A stretch of 64,000 nt of DNA from Verrucomicrobiaceae bacterium (GCA_016713245.1 JADJPM010000004.1:1860001-1924000); one strand, 5' to 3'. Positions 25,727-34,782 are shown, counted from the stretch's first letter. Numbers and translations: made by a program. The notes: generated by a model not told the origin, from the letters alone.

Positions 25727-26814
25727 TCGCCCGCCTGCTATTCAGCTTCGTCGCCACCGCTGCCCTCGCCGGTGATCTCCAGCTCACCCTACCGCCCGTC
25801 GTTTATACCACGCCGGACGTGGAGATGAGCATCTACCACGACAACATCGTCCTCACCGAGAAGCCGGAGAACTACCGCTTCGAGTTTCGATGCCCGCTTG
25901 GCACCAATGAAGCCCGTCGCTGGACCGTCAAACCCACCGACAAAGACGTCGGTGATCATCCCGTCGAGATCACCGTCAAAGATCAGGCCGGTCAGATCAT
26001 CGAAAGCGGTCGGCTCACCCTCCACATCTCTCCGCGCCAGGCGGGCGAAGGCAAATCGCTGCGTCTTCTCATCGTCGGAGACAGCCTCACGAACGCCAGC
26101 ATGTATCCCAACGAGATCGCCAAGATGCTCGCCAGGCCCGGCAATCCCAAGTGGACGATGATCGGCACCCACAAGCCCGCCGGGACCTTGCCCGAGGTCC
26201 GCCACGAAGGCTACGGCGGATGGAAGTGGGCGGATTTCCTCACCAAATTCGCTCCCAAACCCGCCGGAGTCACCGCCGGTCCCCTCGCCAAAAAGAGCAC
26301 CAGCCCCTTCATTTTCCCTGATGCGGCTCAAAAGCCCGTTTTCGACCTCCCACGATACTTTCGCGAAAACAGCGACAACCAGCCGCCCGATGTCGTCACC
26401 TTCCTTCTCGGCATCAACGACTGCTTCGCCGCCAAGCCCGACTCGCCCGACGACAAAATTACCGAGGTGCTCGCCCACGCCGAAAAGCTCATCGCCGAGT
26501 TTCGCAAGGCTGCGCCGAAATCTCTCCTCGCCATCGGCCTCACCACCCCACCGAATGCCCGGCAGGCCGGCTTCACCGCCAACTACAAAGACAAGTATCC
26601 CCGCTGGGGCTGGAAGCGCATCCAGCACCGCCTCGTGCAGCGCATGCTGGAGAAGTTCAGCGGCCGCGAAGCCGAAAACATCCACCTCGTCCCCACCGAA
26701 CTGAACCTCGATCCCCTCGACGGCTACCCCGTCAACAACGGCGTCCATCCCAACCCCTTCGGCTACGCCCAGATCGGCCACAGCTTTTATTCGTGGATGA
26801 AATCACGGTGGTGA
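25723..26814 (+). CDS. Secreted SGNH/GDSL hydrolase
   Basis: A 363-residue exported hydrolase. After the signal peptide (ending AALA-GDL) comes an Ig-like N-terminal region (about 20-105), then the SGNH domain. The nucleophile motif is VGDSLT (S121), block II is EGYGGWKW, block III is LLGINDCF. The last block reads VNNGVHPN: His is present but the usual Asp of DxxHP is Asn. Family members are esterases or lipases acting on carbohydrate esters or lipids. Translational coupling to the propeller gene upstream and close spacing to the next genes suggest one operon of secreted proteins. Confidence 0.88.
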   Translation: MIARLLFSFVATAALAGDLQLTLPPVVYTTPDVEMSIYHDNIVLTEKPENYRFEFRCPLGTNEARRWTVKPTDKDVGDHPVEITVKDQAGQIIESGRLTLHISPRQAGEGKSLRLLIVGDSLTNASMYPNEIAKMLARPGNPKWTMIGTHKPAGTLPEVRHEGYGGWKWADFLTKFAPKPAGVTAGPLAKKSTSPFIFPDAAQKPVFDLPRYFRENSDNQPPDVVTFLLGINDCFAAKPDSPDDKITEVLAHAEKLIAEFRKAAPKSLLAIGLTTPPNARQAGFTANYKDKYPRWGWKRIQHRLVQRMLEKFSGREAENIHLVPTELNLDPLDGYPVNNGVHPNPFGYAQIGHSFYSWMKSRW

Positions 26815-26818
26815 GCGA

Positions 26819-27346
26819 ATGCCGGGCTCCTTCATGATCGATCACGAAGAGTTTAATCCCTATCAGGCACCTGCTACCGAGCCAGCATCGGCTCAGCAAC
26901 CGAGGATGCCAGCATCCACGCGATGGGTGATCGCTATTCTTGGGCTGTATCTAATGGTCGTTGCATGGCTGCATGGCAGTCTTCTCATCGAAAGCGGAAT
27001 CCAAGGGTGGTGGCGCGAGTGGGAGCCCAATCCGTCGAGGCTCTGGAGAAGCGTCGTTCCAGCGATAGCGCTCGTCATTGTGGTTCGGAGTCAGCCGCGA
27101 AAACTCGCTTATGGAGTCGGAATACTGACTTGGGCTTCACTCAGCTGGTTCACCGTGGTCGGAAATCTGGGCAATATCCCAACGGCGACCTCAGAACGTG
27201 CTGAGCTATTGGCTTTTTGGTTGGGGGTCCCCACCATGTTAGTGCTGGAAGCCTACGGGTTGTATCGTTTTGCCTTCGGGCTAGCGAGCCGCGTCTATCA
27301 TGGCCTGAGCAAGCCGGAAGGAGAGAATCCGTTGAGCGAAGCGTAG
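26819..27346 (+). CDS. Hypothetical membrane protein with NPYQAP motif
   Basis: A 175-residue protein with an N-terminal FNPYQAPATEP segment, a short leader motif seen before many small membrane proteins of Planctomycetota and Verrucomicrobiota, then about four membrane helices (37-56, 82-100, 105-125, 140-165). I do not recognise a functional family. It begins 4 nt after the SGNH hydrolase stop and ends 7 nt before the ceramidase gene, so it is within the operon. Base composition is less GC-rich at third positions than in its neighbours, which could mean recent acquisition or relaxed selection. Confidence 0.7.
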   Translation: MPGSFMIDHEEFNPYQAPATEPASAQQPRMPASTRWVIAILGLYLMVVAWLHGSLLIESGIQGWWREWEPNPSRLWRSVVPAIALVIVVRSQPRKLAYGVGILTWASLSWFTVVGNLGNIPTATSERAELLAFWLGVPTMLVLEAYGLYRFAFGLASRVYHGLSKPEGENPLSEA

Positions 27347-27353
27347 TCTTGGC

Positions 27354-28718
27354 ATGTTCCTCCGCACTCTCGCCAGTCTCCTCGTCGTTACGTCAGCCTC
27401 GCTCGCCGGTGAATTCCGTGTCGGCGCGGCCCGGGTGGACATCACGCCGAAGGATGGCACGCCGCTGGGCGGCTTTTACAAGTTTCGCGGCTCGGCGGGC
27501 GTGCTCGATCCGCTCTACGCGAAGACGATTGTCATCGAAAAGGATGGTGTGCACGCCGTCATCGTCGTGCTGGATCTCTCCGGCACGGTGAGGCCTATTG
27601 TGGCGGAGGCGCGAAAGCTCATTCAGGAGCAGTGCGGCATCGAGGGAGATCATGTGATGATCTCCGGCACGCACACCCACAGTGGCCCGCAGCAGCCGCG
27701 TGGCTCGATGATGGATGAGATCACGAAGGTGAACTCGCCCGCAGGCGTGAGCTACACCGGCATGCTGCCTGTTTGGATCGCCGAATCGGTGAAGCAGGCG
27801 AAGGCCAAACTCATGCCGGTGACGGCTTCCTCGACCCTCGGCCGGGCGGAAGGCATCAGCTTCAATCGACGCATCCTTCGCGAAGGCCAGCCGGAGGCCA
27901 TCTGGCAGCCGCAGAAGCTCACGCCCAAAGATCGCCCCGCCGGTCCGGTCGACCCCGAGGTGGGCGTGCTCGTCTTTGAGGCTGCGGGCAAGCCGGTGGC
28001 TTCGCTGTTGAATTTCGCGATGCATCCCACCTCCGTCGGCGGTGGCGTGAAAATCTCGGCGGACTATCCCGGTGTGTTCACCAAGCTCGTCAGCGAGCGA
28101 CACGGCGCGGAGATGATTTCCGTCTTCGCCAACGGCTGCTGCGGGAACATCAATCACAACGATTACATCACCGGCAAACGCCGCAGCACGCTGGAGCTCG
28201 GCACCGCTCTCGCGGATGCGGTGGATGCGGCCTGGGGGAATTTGCAGCCACTCACGACCTTCCAGCCACGCATCCGCTCTGAGCAGGTGGTGCTGAAACG
28301 CCGCTGTTTCACCGAGGAACAGATCGCGAAAGCCAAGGACATGGCCGCCAACATGTTCACGAAGAACTTTGGCACCGTGCCGATGGCCGAGACGGTCTGC
28401 ATCCTAGAGACGGTGGCGAAGCAAAACGAGCCGCTGCTGGCCGAGGTGCAGGTCATCGCTTTCAGCGAGGAACTCGCCGTCGTGGCGCTTCCGGGGGAGA
28501 TCTTTGTCGAGCTGGGTCTCGCCCTCAAAAAAGCCTCGCCTTTCAAACACACCCTCATCGCCGAGCTTGCCAATGGCAGCATCGGCTACGTCCCGAATCG
28601 CGAAGCCTTCCCGCAGGGCAATTATGAGATCGTCAGCGCCCGCAACGAAATCGGCAGCGGTGAAAAGCTCATCGAAACCGCCCTGAAACTGCTGGGCGAG
28701 GTCAAGAAGGGCAAATGA
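27354..28718 (+). CDS. Neutral/alkaline non-lysosomal ceramidase-like hydrolase
   Basis: A 454-residue exported protein. Signal peptide ends at SLA-GEF; the FRVGAARVDITPKDGTPLGGF start is characteristic of the ceramidase N-terminal domain. Zinc-site-type motifs visible are SGTHTHSGP and FAMHPTSVGG, with the Asn/Cys-rich FANGCCGNINHND loop. The family cleaves the amide of ceramide, but many bacterial members with only this domain have unknown substrates. It lacks the long C-terminal Ig-like domain of the full ceramidase. It is the last gene of the likely 24482-28718 operon. Confidence 0.88.
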   Translation: MFLRTLASLLVVTSASLAGEFRVGAARVDITPKDGTPLGGFYKFRGSAGVLDPLYAKTIVIEKDGVHAVIVVLDLSGTVRPIVAEARKLIQEQCGIEGDHVMISGTHTHSGPQQPRGSMMDEITKVNSPAGVSYTGMLPVWIAESVKQAKAKLMPVTASSTLGRAEGISFNRRILREGQPEAIWQPQKLTPKDRPAGPVDPEVGVLVFEAAGKPVASLLNFAMHPTSVGGGVKISADYPGVFTKLVSERHGAEMISVFANGCCGNINHNDYITGKRRSTLELGTALADAVDAAWGNLQPLTTFQPRIRSEQVVLKRRCFTEEQIAKAKDMAANMFTKNFGTVPMAETVCILETVAKQNEPLLAEVQVIAFSEELAVVALPGEIFVELGLALKKASPFKHTLIAELANGSIGYVPNREAFPQGNYEIVSARNEIGSGEKLIETALKLLGEVKKGK

Positions 28719-28790
28719 TCGCCAACCGGCATTAGAGCGATGCTGAAACAGTATTGGGGTTATCGCATGCCGGAGTAGCTTGCGGTTGTT

Positions 28791-30047
28791 ATGAACAGTA
28801 ACCACGACGTTCTCATTATTGGCGGCGGCCCGGCGGGCACCAGCACGGCAGCGATTCTCGCGGAGTATGGGCACAAGGTGCTCGTCATCGAGCGGGAGAA
28901 GTTCCCACGCTACCATGTGGGCGAGTCCTTGATCCCTTTCACCTTCGGTCCGCTGGAGCGGCTGGGTTTGATCCCGACGATGAAGAAATCCCACTTCACG
29001 AAAAAATTCAGCGTGAGCTTTGTGCAGCCCGATGGCCGTCGCTCGCAGCCCTTTTATTTCTTCAACCGCTATGATCGCGAGACCATCGCCCAGACCTGGC
29101 AGGTGATGCGGTCGGAATTTGACGAGATGCTCATGCATCACGCACGTGGTCGTGGAGCGGAAGTGCGTGAGGAAACCACCGTCACACAGCTCCTCAAAGA
29201 CGACAGCGGCAAGGTCATCGGCGTGGCTGTCCAAAACAAGGATGGCAGCAAGGAGCATCTGCTGGCGAAGCTCGTCATCGACGCCTCCGGCAAGGAAGCC
29301 TTTGCCTCCGTGCGTGAGGGCTGGCGTGTGGGTGATCCGTATCTGAACAAAGTGGCCGTGTGGACCTACTACAAAGGTTCGAAGCGTGAAAGCGGCATCG
29401 ACGAAGGCGCGACGACGATTGCCTTCGTGCCGGATAAAGGCTGGTTCTGGCACATTCCCATGCACAACGACATGGTCAGCGTGGGTGTGGTGGCCGAGGG
29501 CAAGTATCTGAGCCGCGACGGCGTGAAGGACCCGAAAGCGATTTTCGAGCGTGAGATCAGCGAGAACCAATGGATCGCCGATCATCTCTCCCAGGGGGCC
29601 TCCACAGGCGAGTATTGGATCACCAGCGAGTATTCACGTCACTCGAAGTATGGCGCTTCGCCCGGCCTGCTGCTCGTCGGCGATGCCTTTGCCTTCCTCG
29701 ACCCCGTTTTCAGCAGCGGCGTCATGCTGGCGCTGAAAAGTGGCGTGCTAGCCGGAGATGCCGTGCATGAAGCTCTCGTGGCCAATGACCTTTCTCCGCA
29801 GCGTTTTGCGAACTACGCCGAGTCCATGCGCCAAGGCATCGATAACATGCGCAAGCTCGTCTATGCCTTCTACAACCCCAATTTCTCGTTCAAGGAGGTC
29901 GTCATGAAGTATCCCGATGCCGGCGATGAGATCACCGATTGCCTCAGCGGCGATGTGAACAAGGACTACTCCAGCCTGTGGACCAAGATCCGCGAATTCG
30001 CCCCCATTCCCGATGAGCTGCCCTACGGCGTGCCGCTGGCGGCGTGA
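28791..30047 (+). CDS. FAD-dependent oxidoreductase, halogenase-like
   Basis: A 418-residue flavoprotein monooxygenase-fold enzyme. Visible are the dinucleotide motif IIGGGPAGTSTA (8-19), the EREKFPRYHVGESLIP segment, GDAFAFLDPVFSSG for FAD ribityl binding, and GWFWHIP, which fits the WxWxIP signature of flavin-dependent halogenases. A lysine pair in the FTKKFSVSF segment falls where the catalytic lysine of halogenases lies. Related proteins also include geranylgeranyl-reductase-like enzymes, so substrate and reaction are open. There is no flavin reductase gene next to it. A 72-nt gap separates it from the ceramidase gene. Confidence 0.85.
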   Translation: MNSNHDVLIIGGGPAGTSTAAILAEYGHKVLVIEREKFPRYHVGESLIPFTFGPLERLGLIPTMKKSHFTKKFSVSFVQPDGRRSQPFYFFNRYDRETIAQTWQVMRSEFDEMLMHHARGRGAEVREETTVTQLLKDDSGKVIGVAVQNKDGSKEHLLAKLVIDASGKEAFASVREGWRVGDPYLNKVAVWTYYKGSKRESGIDEGATTIAFVPDKGWFWHIPMHNDMVSVGVVAEGKYLSRDGVKDPKAIFEREISENQWIADHLSQGASTGEYWITSEYSRHSKYGASPGLLLVGDAFAFLDPVFSSGVMLALKSGVLAGDAVHEALVANDLSPQRFANYAESMRQGIDNMRKLVYAFYNPNFSFKEVVMKYPDAGDEITDCLSGDVNKDYSSLWTKIREFAPIPDELPYGVPLAA

Positions 30048-30055
30048 GTGGGGAT

Positions 30056-30433
30056 TCACTCCCTCCATTTGGCGATGCTGATGCAGATCCAGCCCAGCAT
30101 GAAACTCACACCGCCGAAGGGCGTGACATGTGCCAGCCATTTGACCTGCGTGTAGGCCAGCAGGTAGAGAGAGCCGCTGAAAAGTAGGATCCCGGCGATG
30201 GTGAAGCGCCAGGACCAGGAGGCGGCACGGCCTTGGCCCGCTAGCAGGGCCAGCAGCACGGCCAGCACTGCATGGGGCAGGTGATAAAATGAGGCTGTCT
30301 TCCAGTGCTCCAGTTCGTTCGCGGCCACGAGGAGGTCGTGGACCTTTCCATGAGCCCCCATGGAGCCGAGGATGATGCCGGTCAGGCCAAGAAAGGCGGA
30401 AAGTCGGACGCGGAAGGTGTTTGGGGCGGTCAT
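30056..30433 (-). CDS. DUF423 family membrane protein
   Basis: A 125-residue protein with four predicted helices and the DUF423 (YgdD-type) pattern: an N-terminal GSMGAHG after the first helix, HALAVL-like second helix (YHLPHAVLAVLLALL), GILLFSGSLYLLA third helix, and TPFGGVSFMLGW in the fourth. The function of this small inner-membrane family is unknown. It converges on the flavoprotein gene with 8 nt between stops. Confidence 0.92.
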   Translation of the reverse strand: MTAPNTFRVRLSAFLGLTGIILGSMGAHGKVHDLLVAANELEHWKTASFYHLPHAVLAVLLALLAGQGRAASWSWRFTIAGILLFSGSLYLLAYTQVKWLAHVTPFGGVSFMLGWICISIAKWRE

Positions 30434-30536
30434 GTGGGTTGTCTTTGGCCTTTCACGAAGGAAAAATCACCCGCAAAATGCCTGTGAGCGCCTAATTTAA
30501 CCCGCCCCCACTCGTTCCACCCCGCACTCTTTACGC

Positions 30537-31082
30537 ATGCCAGAACGCCCCGACCAAGATGAAGCCTCGATCTTGGTGCGGCGTGCCCTCGACCAACATG
30601 AAAGCAACCTCATCGCCTACGCAGCCAGCATCCTCGGTGGAGACATCGAGCGTGGCCGCGATGTCGTGCAGGATTCGCTCCTCAAGCTCTACCTCACCGA
30701 TCCTGCTCGCGTGCGGGACAATCTCAAATCCTGGCTCTACACCGTCTGCCGGAATCGTGCCTTCGACATCCTGCGCAAAGACCACCGGCTCGACCTCGGC
30801 GATGAGGAAATTCTCGAAGCCGCCCCGTGCCACGACCCCGATCCAGGCCACCTCGCCATCCAGCGTGAGCTTTACGAGCACATCTGGCGCTGTGTGGAGC
30901 AACTCCGGCCCAACCAACGCGAGGTCATCCGGCTCAAATTTCTCCACGATTGCTCCTATCAGGAGATCGCAGGCATCACCGGCCTCACCGTCGGCAACGT
31001 GGGCTTCATCATGCACCACGCCATCCGCAAGCTGCGAGACCTTCTCGCCGAGGAAGCAGCCCAGCCACACAATCAACACTGA
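30537..31082 (+). CDS. ECF-type RNA polymerase sigma factor
   Basis: A 181-residue sigma factor with region 2 (ERGRDVVQDSLLKLYL... LKSWLYTVCRNRAFDILRK) and region 4 (LRPNQREVIRLKFLHDCSYQEIAGITGLTVGNVGFIMHHAIRKLR, shown here as two separate helices of the HTH). The NVGFIMHHAIRKLR end resembles the group found next to YfbK-type proteins. The next gene, 15 nt downstream, has an anti-sigma-like arrangement and is the likely regulator. Confidence 0.9.
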   Translation: MPERPDQDEASILVRRALDQHESNLIAYAASILGGDIERGRDVVQDSLLKLYLTDPARVRDNLKSWLYTVCRNRAFDILRKDHRLDLGDEEILEAAPCHDPDPGHLAIQRELYEHIWRCVEQLRPNQREVIRLKFLHDCSYQEIAGITGLTVGNVGFIMHHAIRKLRDLLAEEAAQPHNQH

Positions 31083-31097
31083 CCGCCCCTTTCTGCC

Positions 31098-32483
31098 ATG
31101 AACCCGCAAGACAACCCGCACTTCACAGCCTACACCCTCGGCGAGCTCGATGCCGCGCAGGCCCGTGAGATCCATGCCTCGCTTCACGAGAATTCCGCCG
31201 CCGCGCATGAGTTGGAGCAAATCGAAGCCGTCACCGATGCTCTCCGTCACGGCGCTCCCATCCCGAATGCCCGCCTCACGCCGGATCAACGCCATGCTGT
31301 GCTTCATCCGACGAATCTTCCCCGCTTCGTGCAGCCCATGATGCCGCGTCCGGCACCGGTGAAGAAGCCCTCCGTCGCTTGGAATACCTTTGGCCGTGTG
31401 CTGAAAGCCGCCGCCGTCATCACGCTCACGGGCGGAGCCTTCCTCCTCGGCTGGCAGATGCACCAGCCCACCGAAAGCACGCTCACCACCACCACACCGC
31501 CCTCTCCAGAGCCGGTGAAACCTCAAAGCAAGCCCGTGGAGATCGTCAAAGCCCCCCGGGCTCCCGCGCCGAAACCGGAGGTCATCGTGGTGAAGGCTCC
31601 AGAAGCCGCGCCGAAGGTCGAAAAGGCTCCGTTGGTCGTCGCCGAGGTTCCGAAGCCTGCGCCGGTCATCGTCGCCAAAGTGGCCGAAACTTCCAAGGCC
31701 GCACCGCAACCTGCTCTCACGCTTGGCTTCAGCATGCCGCGCAGCCTTGCCGCCTTCGACAACACCTCCAAGGAAGCCAGCAGCCGCTACACCCTGCATC
31801 CTGCCCTTGTCCGGCCAGCGCCAGCGAAGAACACTGGTGAGTCCTTTGCTTCACCAGCGAATGCCAAAGCGGGTGAGAAGCCTGTCAAAGCCACCGAACT
31901 ACTCATCCACTCCTGGCAGGCTGAGGTCGCCACCTGCCCGTGGAATGCCTCGCACCGCCTCCTGCGCCTCGTCATCCAACTCCCGGCCAATCAAACCGCC
32001 GTCACCAGCACCACCGAGGCCGCTTTCCCCATGCAGGTCGCCTTTGACCCGCTCGCGGTGAAGCAATTCCGCCTCCTCGGCGAGCGCCACCTCCCGGCAC
32101 CTGAACTCGACAAGGCCGGCACGCATGTCGTCTGGTATGAATTCGAGCCGAACGGCAAATCCGATCTCAAGACGCCCGCCACTCGCCAGATCGCCACCGT
32201 CACCGTCGCCAACACCCGCTTCACCCAGAAGACCGTCGGCCCCTTCGACGACTCGAAGCTCCAGGTGCTCGACCGCGGCTTCACGCTCGACAATGCCCGC
32301 GATGATTTCCTCTTCGAGTCCGCCGTTGTCGGCTTTGGCATGCTCATGCGCGGCACCTCCCAGATCGGCAGCCTCAATCACGAACTTGTCCTCAGCCTTG
32401 CCACCCGTGCCAAGGCCGAATCCCCCGAGCGCAGCCGCTTCATCAAGCTCGTCCAGGACGTGCAAAAGGCCGCCGGGCTCTGA
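31098..32483 (+). CDS. Anti-sigma-like membrane protein with YfbK-type domain but no vWA module
   Basis: A 461-residue protein. Residues 1-60 resemble an anti-sigma N-terminus (FTAYTLGELDAAQAREIHASL) without a clear zinc motif. One membrane helix follows (about 103-120), then a long Pro/Ala/Lys-rich spacer, then about 190 residues that match the flanks of YfbK-type proteins: a CPWNASHRLLRL segment that normally precedes a von Willebrand A domain, directly followed by a DUF3520-like C-terminal region (FRLLGERH, VVWYEFEP, ESAVVGFGMLMRG). The MIDAS-bearing vWA module that normally lies between is missing. It probably anchors and inhibits the ECF sigma factor encoded upstream. Confidence 0.78.
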   Translation: MNPQDNPHFTAYTLGELDAAQAREIHASLHENSAAAHELEQIEAVTDALRHGAPIPNARLTPDQRHAVLHPTNLPRFVQPMMPRPAPVKKPSVAWNTFGRVLKAAAVITLTGGAFLLGWQMHQPTESTLTTTTPPSPEPVKPQSKPVEIVKAPRAPAPKPEVIVVKAPEAAPKVEKAPLVVAEVPKPAPVIVAKVAETSKAAPQPALTLGFSMPRSLAAFDNTSKEASSRYTLHPALVRPAPAKNTGESFASPANAKAGEKPVKATELLIHSWQAEVATCPWNASHRLLRLVIQLPANQTAVTSTTEAAFPMQVAFDPLAVKQFRLLGERHLPAPELDKAGTHVVWYEFEPNGKSDLKTPATRQIATVTVANTRFTQKTVGPFDDSKLQVLDRGFTLDNARDDFLFESAVVGFGMLMRGTSQIGSLNHELVLSLATRAKAESPERSRFIKLVQDVQKAAGL

Positions 32484-32500
32484 ATTAGATGATCTGGCAG

Positions 32501-32536
32501 GATCAGTCGGATCGGTCAGATCTGTCCGATAAATCC
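32501..32536. repeat. Degenerate 9-bp tandem repeat
   Basis: Four adjoining 9-mers, GATCAGTCG, GATCGGTCA, GATCTGTCC and GATAAATCC, follow the stop of the YfbK-like gene by about 18 nt. This GATC-rich short-period DNA lies between that gene and moxR. No protein function is evident. Confidence 0.6.
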
Positions 32537-32603
32537 TTCCTCGGCATCTTTTCGCTAAAAATCCCGAAAGTCCGGCCCTGCTTCTGCACTTCTAGCAGGC
32601 AGC

Positions 32604-33599
<996 letters not shown>

Positions 33600-33607
33600 C
33601 GGGGCAA

Positions 33608-33653
33608 AAATGACGAATGAGTAAGCACGAATGACGAAATAAATCCGAAGGCC
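33608..33653 (+). repeat. Left inverted arm of element 1
   Basis: Seven-base periodicity is clear from 33611: TGACGAA, TGAGTAA, GCACGAA, TGACGAA, ATAAATC, CGAAGGC, then CGAAATC and CGAAATG, so the ATG of the gene is the end of the last heptamer. The arm pairs with 34047-34092. Confidence 0.75.
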
Positions 33654-33663
33654 GAAATCCGAA

Positions 33664-34029
33664 ATGAGTGCCGAGAGTGATAAACCTTATGATCTCGAAG
33701 AGCGCACGGCGGTTTTCGGCGAGAAGGTCATCGACTTCGCGAAGGCTGTGCCAAAAAATGAGATTACCCGGCCTTTAATCACCCAAATCGTCCGGTCAGG
33801 GACCAGCGTTGGGGCCAACTACTGTGAGGCGGACGATGCCGTCTCTAACAAGGAATTCCGCAACAAGATCGCCACCTGCAAGAAGGAAGCTCGCGAAACC
33901 AAACACTGGTGTCGGATGATCGTTCGAGGTGCCCCTGAGATGCGCGATCCTGCCAAAACGATCTGGCAGGAAGCCAAAGAACTCCACCTCATCTTCGCCG
34001 CCATACTTCGCAAGAATCCGCCGAAGTAG
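33664..34029 (+). CDS. Four-helix-bundle protein (TIGR02436 type)
   Basis: A 121-residue all-helical protein of the S23/IVS-like four-helix-bundle family, recognised by YDLEERTAVFGEKVIDFAK, QIVRSGTSVGANYCEA and KKEARETKHW. Family members form ring-like oligomers and are found inside 23S rRNA intervening sequences, near diversity-generating retroelements (Avd), or alone; their basic role in nucleic-acid binding is known for Avd only. There is no 23S rRNA or reverse transcriptase here. No ribosome-binding site is seen, because a 7-bp repeat array runs directly into the start codon. It is a diverged homolog of the protein at 46985-47374. Confidence 0.92.
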   Translation: MSAESDKPYDLEERTAVFGEKVIDFAKAVPKNEITRPLITQIVRSGTSVGANYCEADDAVSNKEFRNKIATCKKEARETKHWCRMIVRGAPEMRDPAKTIWQEAKELHLIFAAILRKNPPK

Positions 34030-34046
34030 CTCCCATTTTGTCATCT

Positions 34047-34092
34047 GGCCTTCGTCATTCTTTCGTCATTCGGATTTACTCATTCGTCATTT
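34047..34092 (-). repeat. Right inverted arm of element 1
   Basis: This is the reverse complement partner of 33608-33653, again with 7-bp units (TTCGTCA, GTCATTC, CTCATTC, GTCATTT). It includes the TGA stop of the minus-strand cupin gene at 34087-34089. Confidence 0.75.
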
Positions 34093-34782
34093 CCCTGCTC
34101 CCGCTCCCAGCCACCGCTTCACCGTGCTCTTCACCCGGTCCATTCGGCTGTAGGCGTGCATGATGCCTGATGAGTAGTTTTTCCGCGAGGTGACGACGAT
34201 GGCCTGGCAGCCGCTGGCGGAGTACATGTCGTGGTGTTTGGTGGAGGCCGCGGAGTGCATGAAGTCGCCGGGGCCCATGCGGGTGCCGTTGATGTCGAGA
34301 TCGCCGCTGAGCAGATACATGTCCTCGGTGCCGTGGTGGTCGTGATCGGGGAAGGTGGCTCCAGGATCGAGTTGGAGCATGAAGATGGCTGTTTCCGCGT
34401 CGCGATCCGAGAGTTCGCGGAGTTTCACGCCGGGATAGGGCGTGACGTGCCAGCGACCTTCGCTTTGCATGAGGAAGGAGATGCCGACAGGCACGGATGC
34501 CTTGGCTACGGGGGCAGCTGGGGCCTCGGTTGGCTCGGTGGCATCGATGGCGGCCATGATGCGATCTTTGAGCGCGGGATCAGCAGGCATCGCGGGCTGC
34601 AAGGAGGCGCTGATGGTGCCGACGAGGTGGCTGTAGGCCGCGAGTTTGGCTTTGGCGGCGCTGTGGGGGCAGCCCAGGCAGGTTTCAAACTGCTGGCGCT
34701 CGGATTCCGGCAGTGAACCGAGGGCATACAGCATCGCCTGCTCATCGAGCGGGTCGTGGGGCAGGTCGGGTTCTGGGTTCAT
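34087..34782 (-). CDS. ChrR-like cupin anti-sigma factor
   Basis: A 231-residue cytoplasmic protein. The N-terminal half resembles the anti-sigma domain of ChrR-type proteins (DEQAMLYALGSLPESERQQFE, with a CLGC pair). The C-terminal half is a cupin with the metal-site motif HDHHGTEDMYLLSGDL and a second motif PGDFMHSAASTKHH. In the ChrR family, zinc binding by the N-terminus holds an ECF sigma factor, and the cupin senses an oxidative signal. Start overlaps the sigma gene stop as ATGA (34779-34782). The final codons and stop lie inside the right arm of the four-helix-bundle element, so the original C-terminus may have been altered. Confidence 0.85.
   Translation of the reverse strand: MNPEPDLPHDPLDEQAMLYALGSLPESERQQFETCLGCPHSAAKAKLAAYSHLVGTISASLQPAMPADPALKDRIMAAIDATEPTEAPAAPVAKASVPVGISFLMQSEGRWHVTPYPGVKLRELSDRDAETAIFMLQLDPGATFPDHDHHGTEDMYLLSGDLDINGTRMGPGDFMHSAASTKHHDMYSASGCQAIVVTSRKNYSSGIMHAYSRMDRVKSTVKRWLGAGAGK

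Larger units (their letters stand above)
33608..34092 (+). mobile_element. Four-helix-bundle element 1 with inverted 7-bp-repeat arrays
   Basis: A 485-bp unit: one four-helix-bundle gene flanked by inverted arrays of 46 nt (33608-33653 and 34047-34092). The outer 17 nt of the arms match exactly (AAATGACGAATGAGTAA), followed by further matched blocks of 12 and 8 nt. Each arm is built of 7-bp units such as TGACGAA. The left end is 8 nt past the moxR stop, and the right end contains the stop codon of the convergent cupin gene. There is no transposase, and I could not identify a target-site duplication. Calling it mobile is an inference from the matched ends and the second such unit at 46907-47433. 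Confidence 0.6.

Noticed and set aside
33664..34029. Four-helix-bundle gene as a 23S rRNA intervening sequence
   Set aside because: There is no rRNA sequence on either side; it lies between protein genes.
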